From Arthrobacter tumbae (GTDB lineage: Bacteria; Actinomycetota; Actinomycetes; Actinomycetales; Micrococcaceae), in NCBI RefSeq assembly GCF_016907495.1, contig NZ_JAFBCC010000001.1:2666001-2730000 (forward strand): 64,000 nucleotides of DNA. Reading direction: 5' to 3'. The notes below the pieces were generated by a model, which saw only the letters and a list, made by a program, of their open reading frames with translations, was not told where the DNA came from and ran no database searches. Positions 25,158-34,151 of the stretch are shown here, piece after piece. A program made the translations under genes and the position numbers. Positions within the stretch are counted from its first letter, which is position 1. The number at the start of each line of letters is the position of its first letter.

Positions 25158-26198
25158 ATGACCTCCACCGCAACACGCCAGCGGGTACTGTCCGGTATGC
25201 AGCCCTCAGGCAGCTCCCTTCACCTGGGGAACTATCTCGGAGCCCTCGTGCAATGGGTGCAGATGCAGGACTCCTATGACGCGATCTACTTCATTCCGGA
25301 CCTCCACGCCATCACGGTGCCCCAGGACCCGGCGGAGCTCGCAGAGCGCACCCGGCTGACCGCCGCGCAGTACATCGCGGGCGGCGTGGACGTGGACAAG
25401 TGCACGCTCTTCGTGCAGTCACACGTGCCGGAACACGCGCAGCTCGCGTGGGTGCTCAATTGCATCACCGGGTTCGGCGAGGCTTCCCGCATGACCCAGT
25501 TCAAGGACAAGTCGCTCAAGCAGGGCACCGACTCCACCTCGGTGGGGCTGTTCACCTATCCCGTGCTGCAGGCCGCGGACATCCTGCTGTACCAGCCGGA
25601 AGGCGTTCCCGTCGGAGAGGACCAGCGCCAGCACATTGAGTTGAGCCGGGACCTGGCACAGCGGTTCAATACGCGCTTCGGTGAGACGTTCGTAGTGCCC
25701 AGGCCGTTCATCCAGAAGGAATCGGCCAAAATCTACGATCTTCAGAACCCCACCGCCAAAATGTCCAAGTCGGCAAGCTCTGCGGCGGGCCTGATCAACA
25801 TCATGGATGAACCGAAAGTCACTGCCAAGCGCATCAAGTCTGCCGTGACGGATGACGGCACCGAGATCCGCTTCGACCGCGAGGAGAAACCGGGCGTTTC
25901 CAATCTGCTGTCCATCTACTCACTCATGACCGGGAAGAGCATGGAAGACGTCGTCGGTCACTTCGAGGGCCGGATGTACGGGCATCTGAAAGTGGAGTTG
26001 GCGGACGTGGTGGTTGATCGCCTTGAGCCTGTGCGCACACGGACGCTGGAGCTGCTCGGTGATCCGGGTGAGCTTGACCGGCTGCTCTCGGTAGGTGCGG
26101 AAAAGGCGCGTGAAATCGCGTCGGTTACGCTGGCAGATGTGTTCTCCAAGGTAGGTTTTCTCCCTGCGCGCGGCCGCGGTCCGGCGGGTGCTTTCTAG
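25158..26198 (+). CDS. trpS: tryptophanyl-tRNA synthetase
   Basis: Class Ic aminoacyl-tRNA synthetase of 346 aa charging tRNA-Trp. The HIGH-type signature is HLGN in [20 protein letters not shown], the KMSKS loop is [10 protein letters not shown] at about residue 200, and [11 protein letters not shown] and [14 protein letters not shown] are family blocks. Length is normal. ATG 25158 directly follows the xth stop. Confidence 0.95.
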   Translation: MTSTATRQRVLSGMQPSGSSLHLGNYLGALVQWVQMQDSYDAIYFIPDLHAITVPQDPAELAERTRLTAAQYIAGGVDVDKCTLFVQSHVPEHAQLAWVLNCITGFGEASRMTQFKDKSLKQGTDSTSVGLFTYPVLQAADILLYQPEGVPVGEDQRQHIELSRDLAQRFNTRFGETFVVPRPFIQKESAKIYDLQNPTAKMSKSASSAAGLINIMDEPKVTAKRIKSAVTDDGTEIRFDREEKPGVSNLLSIYSLMTGKSMEDVVGHFEGRMYGHLKVELADVVVDRLEPVRTRTLELLGDPGELDRLLSVGAEKAREIASVTLADVFSKVGFLPARGRGPAGAF

Positions 26199-26202
26199 AA
26201 TC

Positions 26203-26808
26203 ATGAGCCACCCCGTCAGCGATACCGAGCAGCGCCAACCGACCTATGTAGTGGGTCGGCGTGCTGTGGAGGGCAAGCTCGTGGGAGTGGTCATCGCCAT
26301 CCCGGAGCCCATTGCCGGCGAACTTGAGCGCTGGCGTGCCTCCTTCGGCGACCCCATGGCTGCTCTCGTCCCACCGCACATCACGCTGATCACCACCACC
26401 CCGGCTGCCGACTGGCCGTCGACCATCGCCCACGTGCGTGAGGTCGCTTCCGCGCAAAGTTCCTTCACGGTTACCCTCAAAAGCACCGGCACCTTTCGTC
26501 CGCTCACCCCCGTGGTCTTTGTCAACGTCACTGAAGGTTTCGATTCCTGCGTTCACCTGCACCGGCGATTGCAGGCGGGGCCCCTCGCCCGCGACCTCGA
26601 ATACCCCTTCCACCCGCACGTCACCGTGGCCCACGACGTCAGCGAAGCCAACATGGATTCGGCGGAGGTGCAGCTCGACGACTTCGAGGCATCCTTCACC
26701 GTACGTACCATGGGACTGTACGAGCACGATGTCACGGGTGTGTGGAAACTACGGGAAGAGCTCGCTTTTGGCCAGAACGCTACCGCCGGCGAAGAACCAG
26801 GCGCCTGA
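26203..26808 (+). CDS. 2'-5' RNA ligase-like (2H phosphoesterase) protein
   Basis: Protein of 201 aa with the two H-x-T motifs of the 2H superfamily, HIT in PPHITLITT (near residue 58) and HVT in YPFHPHVTVAHD (near 143), the spacing expected for RNA 2',3'-cyclic phosphodiesterase or ligase. Bacterial members usually open cyclic phosphates on RNA ends, and the substrate here is unknown. It is 4 nt after trpS and 22 nt before the BrkB-family gene, an operon. ATG 26203 is chosen over a TTG 15 nt upstream. Confidence 0.85.
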   Translation: MSHPVSDTEQRQPTYVVGRRAVEGKLVGVVIAIPEPIAGELERWRASFGDPMAALVPPHITLITTTPAADWPSTIAHVREVASAQSSFTVTLKSTGTFRPLTPVVFVNVTEGFDSCVHLHRRLQAGPLARDLEYPFHPHVTVAHDVSEANMDSAEVQLDDFEASFTVRTMGLYEHDVTGVWKLREELAFGQNATAGEEPGA

Positions 26809-26830
26809 TACACCGCTTCCCACGGAGCGG

Positions 26831-27865
26831 ATGAAGCTCAAACTGAAAGTTCTGCAGGCCCGCCGCGACCTCGGCCGGACCCGACGGGAAAAGGGCGGGG
26901 GAGTGCCCGTGCTCCTGGCCACCTTCCAGTACCTGCTGGCCAGGCTGAACGCTTTCCGTCCCATGCGGGCCTTCCAGCTCTACACCAGCCGCCACGGCCC
27001 GTTGATGGCGGCCGGCATCGCGTACAACATGTTCTTCGCCATCGCCGCGCTGCTCGTCGCTGGATTTTCCATCACCGGGTTGATTGTCTCCGGCAACGAG
27101 GAGTTACAGGGTCTCATCGTGCAGGCTGTGGATTCCACAACGCCCGGTCTGATCGGCGAGGGCGGTCTAGCGAGGCCCAGGGAGCTATTCGCGCTCCAAT
27201 CCGAGCTGAGCTTGGCCTTGGTCATCTCGACCGCCATCGCTTTATTCACGTCCCTCCGTTGGATCGGCGGAATGCGCGAGGGTATGCGCGGGATCTTTGA
27301 CGTGCCGCCAATCGAAACCAATCCCATCCTGATGAAGCTGAAGGATCTCGGAATCCTGCTTGTCCTCGCTGTAGCGCTGGCCGTGACGACCGCGGTCGGC
27401 CTTACCGTGAACACGGTCATCGACCTGGTCCTGCAGTGGCTCGGCTTTGACAGCGCAGCCCGGCCCCTGACGCAGATCGCCGGTACCTTCGTCACCCTCC
27501 TGCTGGATACGCTCGTTGCAGTCATTCTGTTCCGCGCGGCTTCGTCGATTGAGATGCCGCGTGCGGTGCTGTTTCAGTCAGCCGTCATCGCCGGTGTGGG
27601 CAGCACCGTCCTGCGAACCTTCAGCACCCTGCTGTTGGGTGGCGTCGACCGAAACCCGTTGCTTGCGCCCTTCGCGGTCATCCTCGGCCTGTTCGTCTGG
27701 TTCTTCCTGCTAAGCCAGGTCTACCTGCTGGCAACGGCCTGGGGTGCCATCGGTGCGGCCGATGCCCGGTCAGCGCGCTCCCGGGCACGAGGCGGCCGCG
27801 CACGGTCCCTGCGGCAGCGCAGCAGGGCCGCTGCGGCCAAAACCCCGGAAATTTCGCGCACCTAA
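26831..27865 (+). CDS. YihY/BrkB family membrane protein
   Basis: Protein of 344 aa with a basic N-terminus and six hydrophobic segments. Family blocks are seen: SRHGPLMAAGIAYNMFFAIA (about 55-75), TSLRWIGGMREGMRGIF and FLLSQVYLLATAWGA. The tail is Arg/Ala-rich. The family was named for a serum-resistance factor and once wrongly called RNase BN, and its real function is unsettled. GGAG lies just before ATG 26831. It ends convergent with sdhB across a strong bidirectional terminator. Confidence 0.88.
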   Translation: MKLKLKVLQARRDLGRTRREKGGGVPVLLATFQYLLARLNAFRPMRAFQLYTSRHGPLMAAGIAYNMFFAIAALLVAGFSITGLIVSGNEELQGLIVQAVDSTTPGLIGEGGLARPRELFALQSELSLALVISTAIALFTSLRWIGGMREGMRGIFDVPPIETNPILMKLKDLGILLVLAVALAVTTAVGLTVNTVIDLVLQWLGFDSAARPLTQIAGTFVTLLLDTLVAVILFRAASSIEMPRAVLFQSAVIAGVGSTVLRTFSTLLLGGVDRNPLLAPFAVILGLFVWFFLLSQVYLLATAWGAIGAADARSARSRARGGRARSLRQRSRAAAAKTPEISRT

Positions 27866-27946
27866 CGCGGCTTCCAAGGCCGGAAAGTCGCCCGATCTGC
27901 GCAAAACTTCCGGATTGTGATCCGGGTGAAACGTCCGGGAACGACG

Positions 27947-27982
27947 ACGGCGCGCGGCCACCTTTCGGTAGCCGCGCGCCGT
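27947..27982. terminator. bidirectional terminator between brkB-like gene and sdhB
   Basis: Perfect 12-bp stem ACGGCGCGCGGC / GCCGCGCGCCGT with a 12-nt loop, 22 nt beyond the sdhB stop. Confidence 0.85.
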
Positions 27983-28004
27983 TTCGCTCGTCGTCGAGGA
28001 GGTT

Positions 28005-28793
28005 CTAGACCTTGCGGGACAAAATGGCCTGCTTGACCTCGGCGATCGCCTGCGTTACCTGGATGCCGCGTGGGCACGCCTCGGTGCAGTTGAAGGTGGT
28101 GCGGCAGCGCCACACGCCTTCCTTGTCGTTGAGGATCTCCAGGCGCATGTCACCGGCGTCATCGCGTGAGTCGAAGATGAAGCGGTGCGCGTTGACGATC
28201 GCGGCCGGCCCGAAGTACTGGCCGTCAGTCCAGAAGACGGGACAGGATGAGGTGCACGCAGCGCACAGGATGCACTTGGTGGTGTCATCGAACCGCTCGC
28301 GCTCCTCTGCCGACTGCAGGCGCTCCTGGGTCGGCTCGTGGCCGCGGTTGATGAGGAACGGCATGATCTCGCGGTACGACTGGAAGAACGGCTCCATGTC
28401 GACAATGAGGTCCTTTTCAACCGGCAGGCCCTTGATCGGCTCGACCAGGATGGGCTTGGAGGTGTCGAGGTCCTTCAGCAGGGTCTTGCAGGCCAGCCGG
28501 TTCCGGCCGTTGATCCGCATGGCATCAGAGCCGCAGACGCCGTGCGCGCAGGAGCGGCGGAACGAGACGGTGCCGTCATGCTCCCACTTCACCTTATGCA
28601 GGGCGTCCAGCACACGGTCCGTGCCGTACATGGTGAGCTTCCACTCGTCCCAGTGCGCCTCATCGGAGACCTCGGGGTTGTAGCGCCGCACCTTCAGGGT
28701 GATGTCGAAGGTGGGAATCTCGCCGCCCCCGCCTACTCCGGGTGCCAGGTCGACCTTCGAGGCCGGTTCTTTTTCGACTGTTGGTGTGCTCAT
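28005..28793 (-). CDS. sdhB: succinate dehydrogenase iron-sulfur subunit
   Basis: Subunit of complex II, 262 aa. It passes electrons from the flavoprotein to quinone. The 2Fe-2S site is SCAHGVCGSD plus RLACKTLL. The 4Fe-4S and 3Fe-4S sites lie in CILCAACTSSCPVFW and RTTFNCTEACPRGIQ. Its ATG overlaps the sdhA stop (TGATG). Last gene of sdhCDAB. Confidence 0.97.
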   Translation of the reverse strand: MSTPTVEKEPASKVDLAPGVGGGGEIPTFDITLKVRRYNPEVSDEAHWDEWKLTMYGTDRVLDALHKVKWEHDGTVSFRRSCAHGVCGSDAMRINGRNRLACKTLLKDLDTSKPILVEPIKGLPVEKDLIVDMEPFFQSYREIMPFLINRGHEPTQERLQSAEERERFDDTTKCILCAACTSSCPVFWTDGQYFGPAAIVNAHRFIFDSRDDAGDMRLEILNDKEGVWRCRTTFNCTEACPRGIQVTQAIAEVKQAILSRKV

Positions 28794-30571
28794 CAGTACT
28801 TACGCTCCATGGGCTGGTAACGGGTGAAGACTACCGGTTTGGTCTCAAGGCGCACCCCGCTGGTTTCAGCGGCGGAGGGATCCTTGTAGGCCATGGAATG
28901 GGTCATGAAGTTCTCATCATCACGCTCGGGGTAGTCCTCGCGGAAGTGGCCGCCGCGGGATTCCTGACGATGCAGGGCAGCTGCCGTCATGACCTTGGCC
29001 ATGTCCAGCAGGAATCCGAGCTCAACGGCTTCCAGCAGGTCAAGGTTGAACCGCTTGCCCTTGTCCTGGACAGTGACGCGGGTGTAGCGCTCCTCGAGCT
29101 TGTCAATGACCTCGAGGGCTTCCTTGAGGGTCTGCTCGGTCCGGAACACCTGGACGTTGGCGTCCATGATGTCCTGCAGTTCCTGGCGGATCTGCGCAAC
29201 ACGCTCGCCGCCCTCTGAGCTCCGCATCGTGTCCAGCAGACGCTCGGTCTCGACCAGCGGGTTGTCCGGGATTTCGACGTACTCGGCGGTGACGGCGTAC
29301 TCCGCCGCGGCGATACCGGCACGCTTGCCGAAGACGTTGATGTCCAGCAGCGAGTTGGTTCCCAGACGGTTGGAGCCGTGAACGGAAACGCAGGCAACCT
29401 CACCGGCAGCGTAAAGACCCGGGACAACGGTGTCATTGTCCTGCAGAACCTCAGCCCTGATGTTGGTGGGGATACCGCCCATTGCATAGTGCGCGGTGGG
29501 GAACACCGGCACCGGTTCGGTGTACGGTTCCACGCCCAGGTAGGTGCGGGCGAACTCCGTGATGTCCGGAAGCTTCGCGTCGATGTGCGCCGGTTCCAGG
29601 TGCGTCAGGTCCAGGAGGACGTAGTCCTTGTTGGGCCCGGCACCGCGGCCCTCCCGCACCTCGTTGGCCATGGAACGCGCCACGATGTCCCTGGGTGCGA
29701 GGTCCTTAATGGTCGGAGCGTACCGCTCCATGAAGCGCTCGCCCTCGGAGTTGCGAAGGATCGCGCCCTCACCGCGGGCTGCTTCAGAGAGCAGAATCCC
29801 GAGACCGGCCAGGCCGGTGGGATGGAACTGGAAGAACTCCATGTCTTCCAGGGGGATACCGCGGCGGAAGGCGATGCCCATGCCGTCGCCGGTCAGCGTG
29901 TGCGCGTTCGAGGTGGTCTTGTAGACCTTCCCGACGCCGCCGGTGGCGAACACAACGGACTTGGCCTGGAAGACGTGCAGCTCACCGGTGGCGAGGTCAT
30001 AGGACACTACGCCGGCAACCCGCTTCCGGATGCGCGTTACGCCGTCTACGGTGAACTCCTCGTCCACCGTCAGCATGTCCAGCACGTAGTACTCATTGAA
30101 GAACTCGACATTGTGCTTTACGCAGTTTTGGTACAGCGTCTGCAAAATCATGTGACCGGTGCGGTCAGCGGCGTAACAGGAGCGCCGTACCGGGGCCTTG
30201 CCGTGGTCCCGGGTGTGGCCTCCGAAGCGGCGCTGGTCGATGCGGCCCTCCGGCGTGCGGTTGAACGGCAGGCCCATCTTCTCGAGGTCCAGCACCGCGT
30301 CGATCGCTTCCTTCGCCATCACCTCGGCGGCGTCCTGGTCCACCAGGTAGTCGCCGCCCTTCACGGTGTCGAAGGTGTGCCATTCCCAGTTGTCTTCCTC
30401 GACGTTGGCGAGTGCGGCGCACATGCCGCCCTGCGCCGCACCCGTGTGCGAACGGGTGGGGTAGAGCTTGGTCAGTACAGCCGTCCGTGCGCGCTGGCCG
30501 GATTCAATCGCGGCGCGCATGCCGGCGCCACCTGCGCCCACAATAACGACGTCGTACTTATGGACCTGCAT
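28793..30571 (-). CDS. sdhA: succinate dehydrogenase flavoprotein subunit
   Basis: Catalytic subunit of 592 aa oxidising succinate to fumarate in the TCA cycle and respiratory chain. FAD binding GAGGAGMRAAI at the N-terminus, covalent-FAD His in TRSHTGAAQGG, active-site blocks RRFGGHTRDHGKAPVRRSCY and HPTGLAG, and AHYAMGG. Length is normal. It lies 74 nt downstream of sdhD. Confidence 0.97.
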   Translation of the reverse strand: MQVHKYDVVIVGAGGAGMRAAIESGQRARTAVLTKLYPTRSHTGAAQGGMCAALANVEEDNWEWHTFDTVKGGDYLVDQDAAEVMAKEAIDAVLDLEKMGLPFNRTPEGRIDQRRFGGHTRDHGKAPVRRSCYAADRTGHMILQTLYQNCVKHNVEFFNEYYVLDMLTVDEEFTVDGVTRIRKRVAGVVSYDLATGELHVFQAKSVVFATGGVGKVYKTTSNAHTLTGDGMGIAFRRGIPLEDMEFFQFHPTGLAGLGILLSEAARGEGAILRNSEGERFMERYAPTIKDLAPRDIVARSMANEVREGRGAGPNKDYVLLDLTHLEPAHIDAKLPDITEFARTYLGVEPYTEPVPVFPTAHYAMGGIPTNIRAEVLQDNDTVVPGLYAAGEVACVSVHGSNRLGTNSLLDINVFGKRAGIAAAEYAVTAEYVEIPDNPLVETERLLDTMRSSEGGERVAQIRQELQDIMDANVQVFRTEQTLKEALEVIDKLEERYTRVTVQDKGKRFNLDLLEAVELGFLLDMAKVMTAAALHRQESRGGHFREDYPERDDENFMTHSMAYKDPSAAETSGVRLETKPVVFTRYQPMERKY

Positions 30572-30645
30572 ACTGTGCTCTTTCTGTTGAAACTGGCGAT
30601 GTACCTGGCCGATCTGGTGCGTGCGCGACCAGCCGCCTTAGGAAG

Positions 30646-31113
30646 TTAGGGCGCCGGGCAGTAGTCGGCGACGTGCGGTACTCCGTTGACCACGGGGCAC
30701 GGATCGAAGGTGAAAATCACCAGGGTGCCGAGTACAACGATGACGACTGTGGAAACGTAGAGCACGTTCTTCAGCCAGAACCGGGTGGAGTCCTTTTCTG
30801 CGTAGTCATTGATGATGACGCGGACACCGTTGGTTCCGTGCAGCATGGCAAGCCAAAGCATGACGAGGTCCCAGACCTGCCACAGCGGGTCCGCCCACTT
30901 GCCCGCGACGAATCCGAAGTCAACGCCCTCGATGCCGTCACCGGCGATGAGGCTGGTCCAGAGGTGAACGAAGATGAGCACCACGAGAACCACGCCCGAG
31001 AGCCGCATGAACAGCCACGCGAACATTTCGAAGTTGCCCTTGGAACTGCCGCTGCGCCGATACTGCGGTGAGATGCGGCCGGCACGGGGGGATTCAACGA
31101 TGGGAGCAGCCAT
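30646..31113 (-). CDS. sdhD: succinate dehydrogenase membrane anchor subunit
   Basis: Anchor of 155 aa with three membrane helices. A cytosolic N-terminal 30 residues precede FMRLSGVVLVVLIFVHLWTS, and MLHGTNGVRVIINDY holds a His and Asp/Tyr near the quinone/haem region of the family. It sits 3 nt after sdhC, within sdhCDAB. Confidence 0.9.
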   Translation of the reverse strand: MAAPIVESPRAGRISPQYRRSGSSKGNFEMFAWLFMRLSGVVLVVLIFVHLWTSLIAGDGIEGVDFGFVAGKWADPLWQVWDLVMLWLAMLHGTNGVRVIINDYAEKDSTRFWLKNVLYVSTVVIVVLGTLVIFTFDPCPVVNGVPHVADYCPAP

Positions 31114-31116
31114 GGC

Positions 31117-31497
31117 TTAGTGACCTCCGAAGACAACGGCGAGATGGCGGATGGAGAAGGCGATCATGGTGACCGCCCAGAGCCCGATGACGGCCCACAG
31201 CATCTGACGCTGGTACCTGGGGCCCTTCTTCCAGAAGTCCACGAGGACAACGCGGAGGCCGTTGAAGGCGTGGAAGACAATGGCGCCGACCAGTCCGAGC
31301 TCTCCGAGACCCATGATGGGGTTCTTGTAGGACTCGATCACGGCGTCATAGGCCTCGGGGGAAACCCGCACCAACGAGGTGTCGAGCACATGCACGAGTA
31401 GGAAGAAAAAGATCACGACGCCGGTAATACGATGCGCAACCCAGGACCACTGGCCTTCGCGGCCGCGGTAGAGGGTGCCTGCTGGTGTCTTCGACAC
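31117..31497 (-). CDS. sdhC: succinate dehydrogenase cytochrome b556 subunit
   Basis: Anchor of 126 aa with three helices. SWVAHRITGVVIFFFLLVHV contains the Ser/Arg quinone-site residues and a haem-type His, and FHAFNGLRVVLVDF contains another. The start is GTG 31497 with GGGAGG 8 nt upstream. First gene of the operon, driven by the promoter at 31583-31611. Confidence 0.92.
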   Translation of the reverse strand: MSKTPAGTLYRGREGQWSWVAHRITGVVIFFFLLVHVLDTSLVRVSPEAYDAVIESYKNPIMGLGELGLVGAIVFHAFNGLRVVLVDFWKKGPRYQRQMLWAVIGLWAVTMIAFSIRHLAVVFGGH

Positions 31498-31582
31498 TGA
31501 AAAACCTCCCTGTGTCGCAGGAGCGTTAGCGCGTCTTCAACGCTGGAATGTCGCCCCGCGAGAGCACTCTTTCCACAAGCCT

Positions 31583-31611
31583 AATCTAGGCCCGGCCGGT
31601 GGGGTGTTCAA
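31583..31611 (-). promoter_or_regulatory. sdhCDAB promoter
   Basis: On the minus strand TTGAAC (31606-31611), a 17-nt spacer and TAGATT (31583-31588), giving a leader of about 80 nt before GTG 31497. It lies in the gap divergent from manC. Confidence 0.65.
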
Positions 31612-31687
31612 TTTAGGCCGCCCTACGTTGTGACCTTGTTAACACAGGGCCGGCGCGGGGCATTGTCGCCCGGCGTTCCCGCTGGGT

Positions 31688-31693
31688 TAATGT
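31688..31693 (+). promoter_or_regulatory. -10 box, leaderless start for manC
   Basis: TAATGT, 7 nt, ATG 31701. TTGTCG 19 nt upstream is a possible -35. Confidence 0.45.
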
Positions 31694-31700
31694 GGGAGCG

Positions 31701-32822
31701 ATGAGTACTCAAGAGCCTAGCCCCCTGGACCGCTTCCACGGCGTGATCCCGGCAGGCGGAACCGGCACCCGGCTTTGGCCGCTGTCCCGTGCCGCCGCAC
31801 CGAAGTTCCTGCATGACCTGACGGGCTCGGGCAGCACCCTGATCCGCGCAACGTACGAGCGGCTGCAGCCGCTCAGCGGCAAGCGGATCATGGTGGTCAC
31901 GGGCAAGGCGCACCGCCGGGCTGTGCGCGCGCAACTGCCGGAGCTCAAGGACCCGGACCTCGTCCTGGAGAGCGAACCGAAGGATTCGGGTGCGGCGATC
32001 GGCCTGGCTGCGGCGATCCTCTATCACCGGGATCCGGACATCATCATGGGCTCCTTCGCAGCGGACGCGGTGATCGCGCCGGCGGAAGATTTCCAGGCGG
32101 CGGTCCGTGAAGCCGTTCACACTGCGGCCGAGGGCTACATCGTGACAATCGGCATTCTGCCCACCCATCCGTCCACGGGGTTCGGGTACATCCGGGCCGG
32201 CGAGCCGCTGGACATCGACGGCGCGCCCAGCGCCCATTCGGTGATCGAGTTCGTGGAGAAGCCTTCGGTAGCGGTTGCGCGCGAGTACATCGACAGCGGC
32301 AAGTACAGCTGGAACGCGGGCATGTTCGTCGCGCCGGTGGCGCTCATGCTCAAGCACCTCGAAGCGAATGAGCCCGTGCTCTACGCAGGCCTCATGGAAA
32401 TCGCCGCGGCGTGGGACACCCGATCCCGCAACGAGGTTGCCGCCCGCGTCTGGCCCACCCTGCCGAAGATCGCGATCGACTACGCCGTTGCCGAACCTGC
32501 CGCCGCTGCCGGCGATGTAGCCATGATTCCCGGCAACTTCAGCTGGGATGACGTCGGCGATTTCGCCGCGATCGGCCGCCTCAACCCGGCTATGGAGAAC
32601 AGCGAACTCACTGTGATGGGGGAGGGAGCCCGCGTCTTCTCTGAAAACGCCTCGGGCATCGTGGTGTCGGATACCAAGCGTGTGATCGCGCTGATCGGAA
32701 TCGACGACGTCGTTATTGTGGACACTCCTGACGCACTTCTGGTGACCACCAAGGAACATGCCCAGGAAGTGAAGAAGGCAGTGGAGTCCCTGCGCGCCAG
32801 CGGCGATGTCGACGTCCTCTGA
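31701..32822 (+). CDS. manC: mannose-1-phosphate guanylyltransferase
   Basis: Nucleotidyltransferase of 373 aa making GDP-mannose from mannose-1-phosphate and GTP, for mannosylated glycans and glycolipids. It has the signature VIPAGGTGTRLWPLSR with PKF, GFGYIRAGE, FVEKPSV, WNAGMFVAP and NFSWDDVGDF. It lacks the phosphomannose-isomerase domain of fused forms. An in-frame GTG at 31692 falls inside the -10 box, so ATG 31701 is preferred. Confidence 0.92.
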   Translation: MSTQEPSPLDRFHGVIPAGGTGTRLWPLSRAAAPKFLHDLTGSGSTLIRATYERLQPLSGKRIMVVTGKAHRRAVRAQLPELKDPDLVLESEPKDSGAAIGLAAAILYHRDPDIIMGSFAADAVIAPAEDFQAAVREAVHTAAEGYIVTIGILPTHPSTGFGYIRAGEPLDIDGAPSAHSVIEFVEKPSVAVAREYIDSGKYSWNAGMFVAPVALMLKHLEANEPVLYAGLMEIAAAWDTRSRNEVAARVWPTLPKIAIDYAVAEPAAAAGDVAMIPGNFSWDDVGDFAAIGRLNPAMENSELTVMGEGARVFSENASGIVVSDTKRVIALIGIDDVVIVDTPDALLVTTKEHAQEVKKAVESLRASGDVDVL

Positions 32823-32903
32823 TCGCGCGCTTCGGATGGTCGCGGCCAAGGAGCTGCGAGTCGCTCAATGACGTCAGGTTGAAGCTGCTGTCTGCAGGTT
32901 CGT

Positions 32904-32909
32904 TACGCT
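32904..32909 (+). promoter_or_regulatory. -10 box, leaderless start for the M20 amidohydrolase
   Basis: TACGCT, 6 nt (GGTGCA), GTG 32916. TTGAAG sits 19 nt upstream. Confidence 0.45.
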
Positions 32910-32915
32910 GGTGCA

Positions 32916-34121
32916 GTGCAGAAAACTTCCACTGAGGCTCCCGTCGTCCCACGCATCGGTGTGTGGGCCGCTCCGATGCTGGATGAGCTGACGAGGTTTC
33001 GGCGCGATCTCCACACCCATCCGGAACTGTCCCACAAGGAGCACCGCACCACGGACCGGCTTGCTGAGCGGCTGGAGGCGGCCGGGCTGAAGCCGCAACG
33101 GCTCGAGGACACCGGTTTGTTCGTGGACATCGGCGAAGGTGACATCAGGATCGGCCTGCGGGCAGACATCGACGCCCTGCCCATTCTCGAGGAGACGGGT
33201 CTGTCCTACGCCTCATCCTCGACGGGCATCGCCCACGCCTGCGGTCATGACATCCACACCACCGTGATGCTCGGGGTGGCGCTGGTGCTGGCGAAGATCG
33301 ACGCGGAAACTCCGCTGGGCGGCCGGGTCCGGGTGATCTTCCAGCCCGCTGAAGAGACCATGCCTGGCGGAGCGCTGGATGTGATCGCTCAGGGAGTCCT
33401 CTCCGAGGTTCCCCGGATTCTCGCTCTGCACTGCGATCCGCGTATCGACGTCGGCCTGGTGGGAACGCGTATCGGCGCCATCACCTCGGCATCGGATACG
33501 GTCCGTGTCGAGCTGAGCGGACGCGGCGGGCACACTTCCCGGCCGCACCTCACCGAGGATCTCGTCTTTGCCCTCGCCCATATCGCGGCCAACGTTCCGG
33601 CCGTCCTGTCACGGCGCATCGACGTGCGCAGCGCCGTCTCAGTGGTGTGGGGCCAGATGCACGCCGGCTCCGCACCCAACGCCATCCCGGCGCACGGTTT
33701 TATGTCCGGCACCATGCGGTGCCTCGACGGCGAGGCCTGGGAAGCGGCGGGTGACCTCATGGATGAGACCGTGCGGCAACTCGCGGCTCCGTTCGGCGTG
33801 GACGTCAAGATCGAGCACACCAGGGGAGTGCCGCCCGTGGTGAACACCGAGGCGGAAACCGGCCTGATCGAGGCCGCCGCCCGCGCGGAGCTCGGACCTG
33901 ACTCAGTGGTGCTCACCCCGCAGTCCATGGGCGGCGAGGACTTCGCCTGGATGACGCAGAAGGTGCCCGGAGCAATGATGCGCCTCGGCACCCGCACGCC
34001 CGGCGGCGAAACCTATGATCTGCACCGCGGGGATTACCGCCCCGATGAGCAGGCGATCGGATGCGGCGTGCGCGTGATGGCAGCTGCCGCAATGCGGGCA
34101 GTTTTGGGTCTGCGGCACTAG
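32916..34121 (+). CDS. M20-family amidohydrolase
   Basis: Metal-dependent hydrolase of 401 aa in the hippurate hydrolase / IAA-amino-acid hydrolase branch. Metal ligands sit in ACGHDIHTTVM, QPAEETMPGG and LHCDPRIDVG, the lid/dimerisation domain starts near GRGGHTSRPH, and the C-terminal ligand region is MGGEDFAWM. Such enzymes cleave N-acyl amino acids. The natural substrate is not visible. GTG 32916 has a leaderless-type promoter. Confidence 0.9.
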   Translation: MQKTSTEAPVVPRIGVWAAPMLDELTRFRRDLHTHPELSHKEHRTTDRLAERLEAAGLKPQRLEDTGLFVDIGEGDIRIGLRADIDALPILEETGLSYASSSTGIAHACGHDIHTTVMLGVALVLAKIDAETPLGGRVRVIFQPAEETMPGGALDVIAQGVLSEVPRILALHCDPRIDVGLVGTRIGAITSASDTVRVELSGRGGHTSRPHLTEDLVFALAHIAANVPAVLSRRIDVRSAVSVVWGQMHAGSAPNAIPAHGFMSGTMRCLDGEAWEAAGDLMDETVRQLAAPFGVDVKIEHTRGVPPVVNTEAETGLIEAAARAELGPDSVVLTPQSMGGEDFAWMTQKVPGAMMRLGTRTPGGETYDLHRGDYRPDEQAIGCGVRVMAAAAMRAVLGLRH

Positions 34122-34151
34122 TTCCGGAAGGACCCGGAGCCCGGCCTGGGA

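Noticed and set aside
26192..26205. TAGAAT 1 nt before ATG 26203 as another leaderless promoter
   Set aside because: The spacing to the start codon is too short, and the gene sits 4 nt after trpS, so co-transcription explains it.
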